NCBI RefSeq assembly: GCF_039673065.1
Contig: NZ_JBDJKW010000009.1
Location: 124,001-188,000 of the forward strand
From: Allobosea sp039673065
Lineage (GTDB): Bacteria; Pseudomonadota; Alphaproteobacteria; Rhizobiales; Beijerinckiaceae
DNA: 64,000 nucleotides
Direction: 5' to 3'
Shown: in pieces, positions 51,691-63,776 of the stretch
Layout: every line of letters starts with the position of its first letter
How positions within the stretch are numbered: position 1 is the first letter of the stretch
Made by a program: the position numbers and the translations under genes
Notes under the pieces: generated by a model
What the model was told of the DNA's origin: nothing
Databases searched by the model: none
The model's input: the letters and a program-made list of their open reading frames with translations, nothing else

Positions 51691-52749
51691 TCAGGCGACG
51701 CAGGAGGCGTCCAGGATCGCCTCTTCCGTCACCGTGCGGTTCCGGCCGTCGCGCTTGGCCTGCATGAGGGCTGCGTCCGCCCGCTCGACGATCGATCCCG
51801 AGGTGTCGCCGCGCCGGTAGACCGAGACACCGAGCGACAGGGTGATCCGTCCGAGGTTCTCGTTGGTCGAGCGCTTGACCAGTTCGCGGGTCAGCAGCGC
51901 CTGCCTGACGGTCTCGGCGCTGAACTTGCCGGCGACGATGTCGGCGTCGGGCAGGATGATGGCGAATTCCTCCCCGCCGAAGCGGGTGATGATCGCCTTG
52001 TCCTTGAACTTGTCCTTCATCGTTCGGGCGACGAGACGCAGCACCTGATCGCCGGTCAGGTGGCCGTGCGCGTCGTTGAAGTGCTTGAAGAAGTCGATGT
52101 CGGCCATCACCAGCGCGAAGGGCTCGCGCCGCAGCGTGGCGTCGTCGATCGTCTTCTGCAGCATCTCCTCGAAATGGCGGCGGTTGGCGAGACCGGTCAG
52201 CGGATCGGTCAGCGCCTCGGCCCGGGTCGTCTCGAGCGCCTCGCGCAGGGTGCGGATCTCGTGGGCGCTCTCGCGCAGCTGCGCCTCGAGCTGCGATTTG
52301 CGCACGATCTCCTCGCGGGTGGAGAGCACCAGCGCCTCGACCCATTCGCGCAGCCGCTGCCGGTCGGCGGATGGCGGCACCTCGTCCGACATGGCGCTGA
52401 GCTGGCCGTGATATTTCTGGCTGGAGGCGAGCGCCTGGTCGACCAGCGCCATCATGCCGTCGATCTCGCCGAGGACCTGCAGGCTGGTGCGCTGCGCCTG
52501 CAGCGAAAAGCGGTCGGTGGCGATGAAGCGTTCGTAGAGCGTATCGATGTCGCGGGCGCCGACCTCGCCATTGCCCGCCTCGATGATGCCGGTCAGCGCC
52601 ATGCTGAGCGCGGGCAGCCCGCCGCTGAGATGGGCGTACCAGACCTCGAAGGAGCGCGGATAGCCGGGCGTGTTGTGCTCGCGCATCGCGGCGACGACGC
52701 GCTCGGCGAGATCGTTCGCCGGCGTCGTGGCCTGGCCGTTGGTCGTCAT
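51691..52749 (-). CDS. GGDEF-domain diguanylate cyclase
   Basis: A 352-residue soluble protein. The C-terminal GGDEF domain starts near residue 175 (LTDPLTGLANRRHFEEML), with substrate residues in MADIDFFKHFNDAHGH and an intact active site RFGGEEFAI, so it should make cyclic di-GMP. The RxxD inhibitory site five residues before GGEEF is absent. The N-terminal half (SFEVWYAHLSGGLPALSMAL) is a helical domain without a known sensory motif, ending in a coiled coil. The ATG at 52749 was chosen; the upstream extension is Arg-rich and unlikely. Convergent with the A-type carrier gene. Confidence 0.9.
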   Translation of the reverse strand: MTTNGQATTPANDLAERVVAAMREHNTPGYPRSFEVWYAHLSGGLPALSMALTGIIEAGNGEVGARDIDTLYERFIATDRFSLQAQRTSLQVLGEIDGMMALVDQALASSQKYHGQLSAMSDEVPPSADRQRLREWVEALVLSTREEIVRKSQLEAQLRESAHEIRTLREALETTRAEALTDPLTGLANRRHFEEMLQKTIDDATLRREPFALVMADIDFFKHFNDAHGHLTGDQVLRLVARTMKDKFKDKAIITRFGGEEFAIILPDADIVAGKFSAETVRQALLTRELVKRSTNENLGRITLSLGVSVYRRGDTSGSIVERADAALMQAKRDGRNRTVTEEAILDASCVA

Positions 52750-52911
52750 GACGTTCTGTCCCCCGCCCGGCAAAGCAAATAGGCGCTGCGCTGTGCGGGA
52801 CGTCCGTCCGGTGGCCTCGAACCGGCTCCCGCGGCGGCGGCATTCTGCCGCCACCGTTACAAGGTTACGAGCGGGACGGTTAAGAGCCGGTTTCCCGGAA
52901 CCGGAGAATCG

Positions 52912-54375
<1,464 letters not shown>

Positions 54376-54526
54376 CGAGGGTTGCGCTTCTCAAGGGTCG
54401 GTGACACGTGGCGGGATGACCGATCAACCGCGACGGTGGCGCGACTTTGCTTGCCTGCGCGCCTTCGGACGCCCCGTGAATTGCAGAAAAAACGTGGCCA
54501 AGTCAACATTCTAGCGAGGTTTGAGG

Positions 54527-55252
54527 ATGAGAAAGGCTGAACGGACGGCGCAGACGGAGCCTCTGGTGCTCGTTCCGGGACTGAATTGCACGCCCGCTCT
54601 CTACGCGCCGCAATGGCCGGCGCTCGCCTCGGGGCGCCCGATCCTGGTCGCGGATGCGGCCCGCGACGCCGATATGGGGGCGATCGCCGAGCGGCTCCTG
54701 GCCGCCGCGCCGGCGCGTTTCGCGCTCTGCGGCCTGTCCATGGGCGGCTACGTCGCCTTCGAGGTCATGCGCCGCGCGCCGGAGCGGGTGACGCGGCTCG
54801 CGCTGCTCGACACCACCGCCAAGGGCCCGACGCAGGAGAGCAATGCGCCGCGCGAGCAGATGATCGCGCTGGCGGAGAAGGGCGCCTTCGACAATGTCGT
54901 GACCCTGCTCTGGCAGAAGCTCGTCGCCGAGCACCGGCTCTCAGACGAGGCGCTGCGGCTCCAGGTCCGCCAGATGGCGCTGAATGTCGGGGCGGAGGGC
55001 TTCGTGCGCCAGCAGCGTGCGATCATGGCGCGTCCCGACGCCCGGCCGGGGCTTTCGGCGATCGCGGTGCCGACGCTGGTGCTCGTCGGCGCCGAGGACG
55101 CGATCACCCCGCCGCAGGATGCGCGCGAGATCGCCGACGGTATCGGTGCCGCGGCGCATTATGTCGAAGTGCCGCGTTGCGGCCATCTCTCGACGCTCGA
55201 GGCGCCGGAAACAGTGACGCGGGCGCTGCTGGACTGGTTCGCGCGGCGCTGA
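54527..55252 (+). CDS. Alpha/beta hydrolase
   Basis: A 241-residue alpha/beta hydrolase. PLVLVPGLNCTPALYAPQW starts the fold; the nucleophile elbow is CGLSMGGYVAFEV (Ser in GxSxG); the acid is in LVGAEDAITPPQDA and the catalytic His in RCGHLSTLEAPETV. The layout resembles pimeloyl- or 3-oxoadipate-type hydrolases, but the substrate is unknown and no pathway genes are near. ATG 54527 chosen; an in-frame TTG lies six bases upstream. Confidence 0.87.
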   Translation: MRKAERTAQTEPLVLVPGLNCTPALYAPQWPALASGRPILVADAARDADMGAIAERLLAAAPARFALCGLSMGGYVAFEVMRRAPERVTRLALLDTTAKGPTQESNAPREQMIALAEKGAFDNVVTLLWQKLVAEHRLSDEALRLQVRQMALNVGAEGFVRQQRAIMARPDARPGLSAIAVPTLVLVGAEDAITPPQDAREIADGIGAAAHYVEVPRCGHLSTLEAPETVTRALLDWFARR

Positions 55253-55259
55253 TGGCGCT

Positions 55260-55508
55260 TCAGCGCGGGGCGGCGCAGGGATCGAGCCTGATCGCGCCGT
55301 CCCGCGGCAGGATCGAGCCGGTGACCTGCGGGTCCGCCTGGCCGCCGACCGCCGCATGGGCCAGCTGCGCGAGCCTGTCGCGGTCGAGCCGTTCGGAGAC
55401 CAAGTTGGCGGCGACCAGCGAAAGCAGGCCGATCGCGAGGGCGGCCTTGGCTACGCCGGTGACGACCAAGCCGCGCTGGTAGCGCAGGAGCGCGATGACG
55501 AACCGCAT
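55260..55508 (-). CDS. Small membrane protein, unknown function
   Basis: An 82-residue protein with one N-terminal membrane segment (GVAKAALAIGLLSLVAANLV, about residues 18-37) and a polar tail containing VTGSILPRDGAIRLDPC. GGAGGGCAG on the minus strand precedes the ATG at 55508. Convergent with the hydrolase gene, seven bases apart. Confidence 0.65.
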   Translation of the reverse strand: MRFVIALLRYQRGLVVTGVAKAALAIGLLSLVAANLVSERLDRDRLAQLAHAAVGGQADPQVTGSILPRDGAIRLDPCAAPR

Positions 55509-55582
55509 GGCTGCCCTCCGGAGCCGTGATCGCGGCCCATGCCGCGCGCGATGACGCTAGGGCCTTTGCCGTAAGAAAGCGG

Positions 55583-56509
55583 TTAACGCGGTGGTTCGCG
55601 CCCGTCGGGCCGGCCGCGCCAGTCGCGGAACATCCGCCGTAGCGCCTCCAGCGCCGCCAGGACGGCCGGCCGGCGCCGGCTGCTCGCATGCGAGACCAGA
55701 TAGATCGCGTCGGCGGTCTCCTCCGGCGGGTCGCACAGGCGCATCAGATCGGGATCTGCGTCGGCGATGAAGCAGGGCGCCATCGAGACCGCGCCGGAGC
55801 GACGGATGCTCTCATAGCGGGCCGAGGAATCCCCGACGCGCGCCGCGATCGGCCGTTCGCCGGCCCAGCGGCGGACGAAGGCGTCGATCCGGGTCGAGCC
55901 CTCGTTGCTGGAAGAGATGATCGGCGCCGTGGCGGGATCGACGCCGCGCCGGACATAGAGCGCTTGGGTCAGCTGCCCGACCTTCTGGCTGAAATAGCCG
56001 GCATCCTCCGGCGGATGATGCATGCGGATCGCGATCTCCGCATCGCCGCGTGCGAGGTCGAGCCGGTCGCGCGTGCTGATGATGACGATCTCGACGCCGC
56101 CGGCGGCAGCCGAGATCTCGGCGGCGTGCCGGGTCAGCAGCAGGCTGATCGAGGTCGTCGCGGTGATGCGGATTGGCGTATCGTCCTCGGCGCGAGCGGA
56201 GCGGGCGCTGGCGCCGAGGCGCGCGATCGCCTGCGCCGCCTGGGCCGCTTCGGCCGCCATCGCCACGCCGGCCTCGGTCGGGATCAGCCGGTTGGCGCCG
56301 CGGGTGAACAGGCCGACGCCGAGCGCGGTCTCGAAGGCCTTCAGACGGCGCGCGACCGTGGTCTCGCTCAGCCCGAGCGCCAGTGCCGCAGCACCCAGCG
56401 TGCCGGTCTCGGCGACGGCGTGGAAAATCTCGACATCGGCCCAGGCGAGCCGGGGCGCGCCGGCCAGCCCGCCATCGGGTCGAGCGGCAGAGGCAGGAGG
56501 GCGGCCCAT
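55583..56509 (-). CDS. LysR-family transcriptional regulator
   Basis: A 308-residue regulator. The N-terminal winged helix is shifted to about residues 22-80 (ADVEIFHAVAETGTLGAAAL, then SETTVARRLKAFETALG and LFTRGANRLIPTEAG). The effector domain follows (RITATTSISLLLTRHAAEIS). The first 20 residues are a Pro/Ala-rich extension. It does not face an obvious target gene, so the regulon is unknown; parE lies upstream on the same strand. Confidence 0.9.
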   Translation of the reverse strand: MGRPPASAARPDGGLAGAPRLAWADVEIFHAVAETGTLGAAALALGLSETTVARRLKAFETALGVGLFTRGANRLIPTEAGVAMAAEAAQAAQAIARLGASARSARAEDDTPIRITATTSISLLLTRHAAEISAAAGGVEIVIISTRDRLDLARGDAEIAIRMHHPPEDAGYFSQKVGQLTQALYVRRGVDPATAPIISSSNEGSTRIDAFVRRWAGERPIAARVGDSSARYESIRRSGAVSMAPCFIADADPDLMRLCDPPEETADAIYLVSHASSRRRPAVLAALEALRRMFRDWRGRPDGREPPR

Positions 56510-56648
56510 CGGCTCAGCGGCCAGAGGCCGCCGGACGGCGCGGGCCGTCTGGAGCGGTCGTCATCGCAAGGGTCTGTGTGGTCGCGCGGCATGGTGCGAC
56601 CATGACCGCGACCGGGCCGCACCACAGCCCGGCGCATCCGCCGGGGAG

Positions 56649-56669
56649 CCCCGCAACGCTGCGGCGGGG
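56649..56669 (-). terminator. Possible terminator after parE
   Basis: CCCCGC ... GCGGGG with a 9-nt loop that contains a further CGCA/TGCG pairing, nine bases past the parE stop on the minus strand. Weak: no U-run. Confidence 0.3.
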
Positions 56670-56677
56670 CAGGGCGC

Positions 56678-58735
<2,058 letters not shown>

Positions 58736-58918
58736 TACATCCGCCTGATTCGCTGTGGGTCCAGAATACCGCATCCGCTCGCCGGCGTGCGCGGTGCTGC
58801 GCGTCCGCCGGCCCCTCCTCACGCAATAGACCCAACCTTCCGCGATCGGAAGCCGTACCGCGGCGGAAAGCGCCGCACGGCCGTCGTCATCCCGTCATGG
58901 CGCGCTGCCATGGCGAAA

Positions 58919-58950
58919 GCTGCGGGCCGGTGGAACCCTTGGCCCGCAGC
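58919..58950. repeat. Long perfect hairpin upstream of the 59059 gene
   Basis: GCTGCGGGCC ... GGCCCGCAGC, 10-bp perfect arms with a 12-nt loop. It could be a terminator between divergent transcripts' leader regions or a repeat element. Confidence 0.55.
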
Positions 58951-59007
58951 CGGGTTCAGCCATCGTTAAGGCCGTCACCGCGATGATCGCGGCAAGGCAG
59001 CGGAAGC

Positions 59008-59035
59008 TTGGCTCGGCAGGGCTTTCGGATATGCT
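59008..59035 (+). promoter_or_regulatory. Predicted promoter of the 59059 gene and glycosyltransferase
   Basis: TTGGCT (59008-59013), a 16-bp spacer, TATGCT (59030-59035). The start would be near 59042, 17 bp before the ATG, with GGGGGAGGA between. Confidence 0.45.
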
Positions 59036-59058
59036 GCTCGCAAGAGGGGGAGGATAGC

Positions 59059-59247
59059 ATGGCGTCGCGTTCCGTGTCGGTCCCGAAGACCAGGGTTGCG
59101 GGTCTCGAAAGGGCCGCTCGCTGTGCGGGAGAGTCCTTCGCCTATGAGGAGACGCCGGCCCAGGCCGACCTGTCCCAGATGCACCGTCTCTGGTGGCTGG
59201 CGGCGGTGGTCGCGCTGGTCGGGCTGATGGTGCTGGCCGCCCGCTGA
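59059..59247 (+). CDS. Small tail-anchored membrane protein
   Basis: A 62-residue protein with a basic N-terminus and one C-terminal membrane segment (LWWLAAVVALVGLMVLAAR). A strong GGGGGAGGA ribosome site lies 7-15 bp upstream of the ATG at 59059, and a promoter fits just before it, which supports a real gene. No homologue recognised. It lies 55 bp before the glycosyltransferase gene, possibly one transcript. Confidence 0.6.
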   Translation: MASRSVSVPKTRVAGLERAARCAGESFAYEETPAQADLSQMHRLWWLAAVVALVGLMVLAAR

Positions 59248-59302
59248 GGCGTCAGGGCTTCCTCAATCTTTGGCGCCGATGCTGGCGCCGAAGGAGCGGC
59301 CC

Positions 59303-60526
59303 ATGCGCATTGTCATCGTCAGCGATTTCGGCTCCGTCAACGGAGGCGCCGCCAAGGTCGCCATCGAGAGTGCGCGGGGCCTCGCGGAGGCCGGCGTCAA
59401 CGTCGTCTTCGCCTGCGCCATCTCGCCGATCTCGGAACGATTGCTCCACCCGCGCATCGAGGTGGTGAGCTTCGAGGGCGAAGATATCTGGCATGTCGGC
59501 AGCAGGCTGGCGGCCGCCCGACAGGGCGTCTGGAACGCGCCGGCACACGCCTTTCTGACCGATCTCCTGGCGCGGCAGCCGCGCGGCGAGACCCTCGTGC
59601 ACCTCCACCAGTGGACTAAAGCCTTCAGCCCGGCCGCGATCGCGGCGGCCCGCGAAAGCGGCCTGCCGGTGGCGATCACCATGCACGACTACTTCTCCTT
59701 CTGCCCGGTAGGTGGCTATTTCGACTTCAAGCTCGGCGCGCCCTGTACGGTCCGGCCGATGAGGCCGGGCTGCGTCACCACCAATTGCGACCGCGCGTCC
59801 TATGTCCACAAGCTGGTACGGGTCGCCCGGCAATGGCGCTCGGACCAGGCCATGCGCGGGCTGGACGCGCCGCTCTTCATCCATGTCAGCGATTTCGCCC
59901 GCCGCTTCGCCGAGCCTTTCCTGCCGCGCCGGGCCCGACATGTCGTCGTCGAGAACATGATGGAGGCGCCGCGCCGTCCCGCCGCCGATCCCGCCGCCAA
60001 CCGGCATGCGCTCTTTCTCGGGCGCTTCACCCAGGAGAAGGCGGCCGACCTGCTGGCGCGTGCCGCGGCCGAGGCCGGCATGCCGGTGCGTTTCGTCGGC
60101 GAAGGGCCGCTCGCCGACGAGATCGCACGGGTCAACCCGCAGGCCGAGGTCAGGGGCTGGGTGCCGGCCGATGCGGTCTTCGCCGAGATCGCGCAGGCGC
60201 GCTGCCTGGTGCTGCCCTCGCTCTGGTTCGAGCCTGGGCCACTGGTCATCGCCGAGGCACGCTCGCTCGGCATCCCGGTCGTACTGGCGCGGACCACCGG
60301 CCCGGCGAGCTGGATCGTCGACGGCGAAGACGGGCTGCTGGTCGACGGTGGCGACGTGCCCGGCTTGGCGGCGGCGCTGCGCCGGCTCGGCGACGACGCG
60401 GTCGTTCGCGCCATGGGGGCGGCGGCCTATCGCCGCTACTGGGAGGATCCGCTGACCACGCGCCGCCATGTCGAGCGCACGATCGCGGCCTATGACGGCC
60501 AGCTCGCCCGGCGTCGCGCTGCCTGA
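59303..60526 (+). CDS. Glycosyltransferase family 4-like protein
   Basis: A 407-residue GT-B glycosyltransferase. The N-terminal domain starts MRIVIVSDFGSVNGGAAKVA; the middle has a Cys-rich insert (CPVGGYFDFKLGAPCTVRPM, then GCVTTNCDR) as in some GT4 enzymes; the donor site is in LFLGRFTQEKAADLLARAA and PSLWFEPGPLVIAEARSLG, the latter with the conserved Glu. It probably builds a surface polysaccharide or glycolipid. AAGGAG precedes the ATG at 59303. Its stop is three bases from that of the convergent FkbM gene. Confidence 0.88.
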   Translation: MRIVIVSDFGSVNGGAAKVAIESARGLAEAGVNVVFACAISPISERLLHPRIEVVSFEGEDIWHVGSRLAAARQGVWNAPAHAFLTDLLARQPRGETLVHLHQWTKAFSPAAIAAARESGLPVAITMHDYFSFCPVGGYFDFKLGAPCTVRPMRPGCVTTNCDRASYVHKLVRVARQWRSDQAMRGLDAPLFIHVSDFARRFAEPFLPRRARHVVVENMMEAPRRPAADPAANRHALFLGRFTQEKAADLLARAAAEAGMPVRFVGEGPLADEIARVNPQAEVRGWVPADAVFAEIAQARCLVLPSLWFEPGPLVIAEARSLGIPVVLARTTGPASWIVDGEDGLLVDGGDVPGLAAALRRLGDDAVVRAMGAAAYRRYWEDPLTTRRHVERTIAAYDGQLARRRAA

Positions 60527-60529
60527 GTC

Positions 60530-61474
60530 TCAGCCGACCGCTTCGGGCCAGCTCGTCGCATAGCGTCGGGCGATCAGATTGTAGCCCTTGGTGCGGTCGC
60601 GCTTGAAGGCGTCGAGCTGCCCGGCATCTCTGATCGGTACGATCCGGTCGTCGAGCAGCAGATGCACGAAGAAGCCGCGGTCCGCGAGCAGGTGCCTGGT
60701 CAGCGCATGCGAGTCGTCGGCGCCATGGTCCTCGTAGACCACCAGCGCCCCGTCCCGCAGCGCGCGCTCCATGCCCGCCAGCGCCTCGCGCTCCACGCCC
60801 TCGACATCGAGCTTGACCACCAGCCGCCGCCCGGCCCAGCCCTGCTCGGCCAGCAGGTCGTCGATCGCGAGAGAGAGCACGCGCTCGCCGGTCGGCCCGT
60901 CGCCGTCGGCTGCGATGGCGCGCGCCTCGTGTGCCGCGTCGTCGAGCCGGACCTCGATGTCTGAGCGGTCGAGGATGGCGCGATGCAGGATGGTGATGCG
61001 CCCGGCGAAGGCGGCGGTGTTGACGGCGAGCTGCGCGAAGGTCGCGCCCGAGGCCTCGATCGCCAGCACCGGCTTGCCGCCGCCGCGCGAGGGCGCGGCG
61101 GCGAAGACCGACCAGTAGCCGATATTGGCGCCGCAATCGACGAAGCCGTAATCGACGCCGCGCAGCAGCGTCAGGAACCGTGCGAGCTCGGGCTCGTGAT
61201 CGTAGGAGCGCAGCAGCATCCGGTTCCAGTAGGGATCGCTGGCGGGAAAGCGGATCGTCGCGTCGGGGCCGAGGCTGACGGCTGCATCGCGGCCGGCGAA
61301 GGCGAGGCGCCCGACCAGCCGGCAGGCCTTGTAGAGCCCGCGCTGCATCACGGGGCGCGACAGCAGGCCATAGACGTCGAGGGCGCCGACGAGGCCCCGC
61401 GCCATCCGGCTCTCCGCGGTGAGGCGGCCGGTGCTGCGGTCCATGGCGACGACGACGTTCGACTTGTCGGGCAT
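60530..61474 (-). CDS. FkbM-family methyltransferase
   Basis: A 314-residue SAM-dependent methyltransferase. GVDYGFVDCGANIGYWSVFAA is the SAM-binding motif I (about residues 107-127), VLAIEASGATFAQL motif II, and VKLDVEGVEREALAGM the FkbM signature. These enzymes often methylate sugars of surface glycans, consistent with the glycosyltransferase next to it, though the two are convergent, not an operon. ATG 61474 chosen as the first good start (MPDKSNVVVAMD). Confidence 0.86.
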   Translation of the reverse strand: MPDKSNVVVAMDRSTGRLTAESRMARGLVGALDVYGLLSRPVMQRGLYKACRLVGRLAFAGRDAAVSLGPDATIRFPASDPYWNRMLLRSYDHEPELARFLTLLRGVDYGFVDCGANIGYWSVFAAAPSRGGGKPVLAIEASGATFAQLAVNTAAFAGRITILHRAILDRSDIEVRLDDAAHEARAIAADGDGPTGERVLSLAIDDLLAEQGWAGRRLVVKLDVEGVEREALAGMERALRDGALVVYEDHGADDSHALTRHLLADRGFFVHLLLDDRIVPIRDAGQLDAFKRDRTKGYNLIARRYATSWPEAVG

Positions 61475-61575
61475 GCGGCGCTCCGGAACCGGCCTCGGGC
61501 CTTCGTGTCTAGGGCGCAGGGTTTTCCGGGCGGTAAAGGCGATCGTCGAAAGCTGTGGGCAACCCGGCCGCAACG

Positions 61576-61606
61576 AAAAAGGCCGGAGCGTCGCCGCCCC
61601 GGCCTT
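61576..61606 (-). terminator. Rho-independent terminator of glnA
   Basis: On the minus strand AAGGCCGG ... CCGGCCTT with extra pairing inside, followed directly by TTTTT: a classical intrinsic terminator 36 bp past the glnA stop. Confidence 0.88.
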
Positions 61607-61641
61607 CGGACCGTGAGAGCGCGGCCAGGCCGCGCCCGTCA

Positions 61642-63051
61642 TCAGTAGGAGTAGTACATCGCGAACTCGACCGGATGCGGGGTCATCTCGTAGCGCATCA
61701 CGTCCTGCATCTTGAGCTCGATGAAGCTTTCGATGAAGTCGTCGGTGAAGACGCCGCCGGCCTTGAGGAAGGCGTTGTCCTTCTTCAGGGCGTCGAGCGC
61801 CTCGCGCAGCGAGCCGCAGACGGTCGGGATCTTCTTCAGCTCACGCGGCGGCAGGTCGTAGAGATCCTTGTCCATGGCTGCGCCCGGATCGATCTTGTTC
61901 ACGATGCCGTCCAGGCCGGCCATCAGCATGGCCGCGAAGGCGAGGTAGGGGTTCGCCATCGGATCGGGGAAGCGGACTTCGACGCGCTTGGCCTTCGGCG
62001 AGGTCGTCCACGGAATACGGCAGGAGGCCGAGCGGTTGCGCGCCGAATAGGCGAGCAGCACCGGAGCCTCATAGCCCGGGACGAGGCGCTTGTAGGAGTT
62101 GGTCGAGGGGTTGGTGAAGGCGTTCAGCGCCTTGGCGTGCTTGATGATGCCGCCGATGTACCACAGGCACTCCTGCGACAGGTCGGCATACTTGTTGCCG
62201 GCGAAGAGGGGCTTGCCGCCCTTCCAGATCGACTGGTGCACGTGCATGCCCGAGCCGTTGTCGCCGAAGATCGGCTTCGGCATGAACGTCGCGGTCTTGC
62301 CGTAGCTCTGGGCGACGTTGTGGATGCAGTACTTGTAGATCTGCATCAGGTCGGCGGTGTGCGTCAGCGTGTCGAACTTCATGCCGAGCTCGTGCTGGGC
62401 CGAAGCGACCTCGTGATGGTGCTTCTCGACCTTGACGCCCATCGACGCCATCGCGGCCAGCATCTCGCCGCGCATGTCCTGGGCGGAATCCTGCGGCGGG
62501 ACCGGGAAGTAGCCGCCCTTGGTGGCGATGCGGTGGCCGAGGTTGCCGCCCTCGTAATCGGCGTAGCCGTTGATCGGCAGCTCGACGTTATCGAGCTTGA
62601 ACCCGGTGTGGTACGGGTCGGCCGCGATCTTGACGTCGTCGAAGACGAAGAACTCGGCTTCCGGGCCGACGTAGACGGTGTCGCCGATGCCGGTCGACTT
62701 CAGATAGGCCTCGGCCTTCTTGGCGATGCCGCGCGGGTCGCGGCTGTAGGGCTCGCCGGTGCCGGGTTCGAGCACGTCGCAGGTGATGACCATCGTCGAG
62801 GCCGAGAAGAACGGGTCGATCGTGGCGGTGGTCGGATCGGGCATCAGGAGCATGTCCGACTCGTTGATCGCCTTCCAGCCGGCGATCGAGGAGCCGTCGA
62901 ACATCGTGCCCTCGGCGAAGATCTCTTCGTCGATCAGGCCGATGTCGAAGGTCACATGCTGCCACTTGCCGCGCGGGTCGGTGAAGCGGAAGTCGACATA
63001 CTTGACGTCATTGTCCTTGATCGCCTTCAGAACATCTTTGGCGTTCTTCAT
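61642..63051 (-). CDS. glnA: Glutamine synthetase type I
   Basis: Makes glutamine from glutamate, ammonia and ATP. It has 469 residues, normal for GSI. MFDGSSIAGWKAINESDM, the metal ligands in VGPEAEFFVFDD, GDNGSGMHVHQSIW, NRSASCRIPW and VEVRFPDPMANPYLA are present, and the adenylylation Tyr lies in DKDLYDLPPRE near residue 397. AGGAAAG precedes the ATG at 63051; the in-frame ATG at 63096 gives a Lys-rich extension not seen in the family. It follows glnB by 106 bp. Confidence 0.97.
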   Translation of the reverse strand: MKNAKDVLKAIKDNDVKYVDFRFTDPRGKWQHVTFDIGLIDEEIFAEGTMFDGSSIAGWKAINESDMLLMPDPTTATIDPFFSASTMVITCDVLEPGTGEPYSRDPRGIAKKAEAYLKSTGIGDTVYVGPEAEFFVFDDVKIAADPYHTGFKLDNVELPINGYADYEGGNLGHRIATKGGYFPVPPQDSAQDMRGEMLAAMASMGVKVEKHHHEVASAQHELGMKFDTLTHTADLMQIYKYCIHNVAQSYGKTATFMPKPIFGDNGSGMHVHQSIWKGGKPLFAGNKYADLSQECLWYIGGIIKHAKALNAFTNPSTNSYKRLVPGYEAPVLLAYSARNRSASCRIPWTTSPKAKRVEVRFPDPMANPYLAFAAMLMAGLDGIVNKIDPGAAMDKDLYDLPPRELKKIPTVCGSLREALDALKKDNAFLKAGGVFTDDFIESFIELKMQDVMRYEMTPHPVEFAMYYSY

Positions 63052-63157
63052 TTTCGACTTTCCTCTCGTCGACTTGCGTTTCTTCACAACCGGCACCGCG
63101 GCGGCCGTCCAGGCCGCTGGTGCGCGCTGATCCCGGGTCTAAAAGGGAGCTGTCCGC

Positions 63158-63496
63158 TCAGATCGCGTCCGCGCCGGACTCGCCCGTGCGGATGCGGATC
63201 GCCCCCTCGACCGTCGATACAAAAATCTTGCCATCGCCGATGCGGCCGGTCTGGGCCGCCTTCTTGATGGCCTCGATCGCGGGCTCGACCATCTCGTCGG
63301 CCAGCACGATCTCGATCTTCACCTTCGGCAGGAAATCCACCACGTATTCGGCGCCGCGATAGAGCTCGGTATGGCCCTTTTGGCGGCCGAACCCCTTGGC
63401 CTCGAGCACCGTGATGCCCTGGAGACCGACTTCCTGCAGCGCTTCCTTCACCTCGTCGAGCTTGAAGGGTTTGATGATCGCTTCGATCTTCTTCAT
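63158..63496 (-). CDS. glnB: Nitrogen regulatory protein PII
   Basis: Signal protein of 112 residues that senses 2-oxoglutarate, ATP/ADP and uridylylation and adjusts glutamine synthetase and NtrB. The start MKKIEAIIKPFKLDEVKEAL and the T-loop with uridylylation site Tyr51 (YRGAEYVVDF) are intact; the C-terminal signature GRIGDGKIFVSTVEGAIRIR is present. glnB-glnA order is standard in alphaproteobacteria. I searched by eye for a -24/-12 sigma-54 promoter upstream and found none convincing. Confidence 0.97.
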   Translation of the reverse strand: MKKIEAIIKPFKLDEVKEALQEVGLQGITVLEAKGFGRQKGHTELYRGAEYVVDFLPKVKIEIVLADEMVEPAIEAIKKAAQTGRIGDGKIFVSTVEGAIRIRTGESGADAI

Positions 63497-63554
63497 GCGC
63501 CGACCAGCCTCCGTGGCGTAGGATTCCGAAAACATACAGTCTCAGGCCTCGTCC

Positions 63555-63574
63555 GCCATGCCTTGCGGCATGGC
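63555..63574. repeat. Perfect hairpin upstream of glnB
   Basis: GCCATGCC-TTGC-GGCATGGC, 8-bp perfect arms, 59-78 bp before the glnB start on the minus strand. It may be an operator or leader structure. Confidence 0.45.
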
Positions 63575-63776
63575 ATGGTTGACACCGTCCGAGCGAGGCC
63601 CCGCCTGTTCTGCTCATAGCATTGGCGGGGTTACGCGCCATGCCGAAGCTTAGGCAAAGTCGCCTATCGATGCGGCGGAAAACAGCCCAAAATATAAGCA
63701 TATGCCTCATTGCTGGGCTATCTGCCTGCGCGGTGCCCTTCTTGTGTCACACGGGGGCTTCCCCGATGATCCCGCC

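Larger units (their letters stand above)
58736..59058. other. 323-bp divergent intergenic region with dyads
   Basis: Separates parE from a plus-strand small gene. It holds a 6-4-6 dyad CTTCCG-CGAT-CGGAAG (58837-58852) in the parE upstream region, a 10-bp-arm hairpin at 58919-58950, and the promoter at 59008-59035. No gene seen. Confidence 0.6.

Noticed and set aside
63497..63776. Sigma-54 promoter upstream of glnB
   Set aside because: Expected for nitrogen control, but no GG-N10-GC with good flanks was found on the minus strand.
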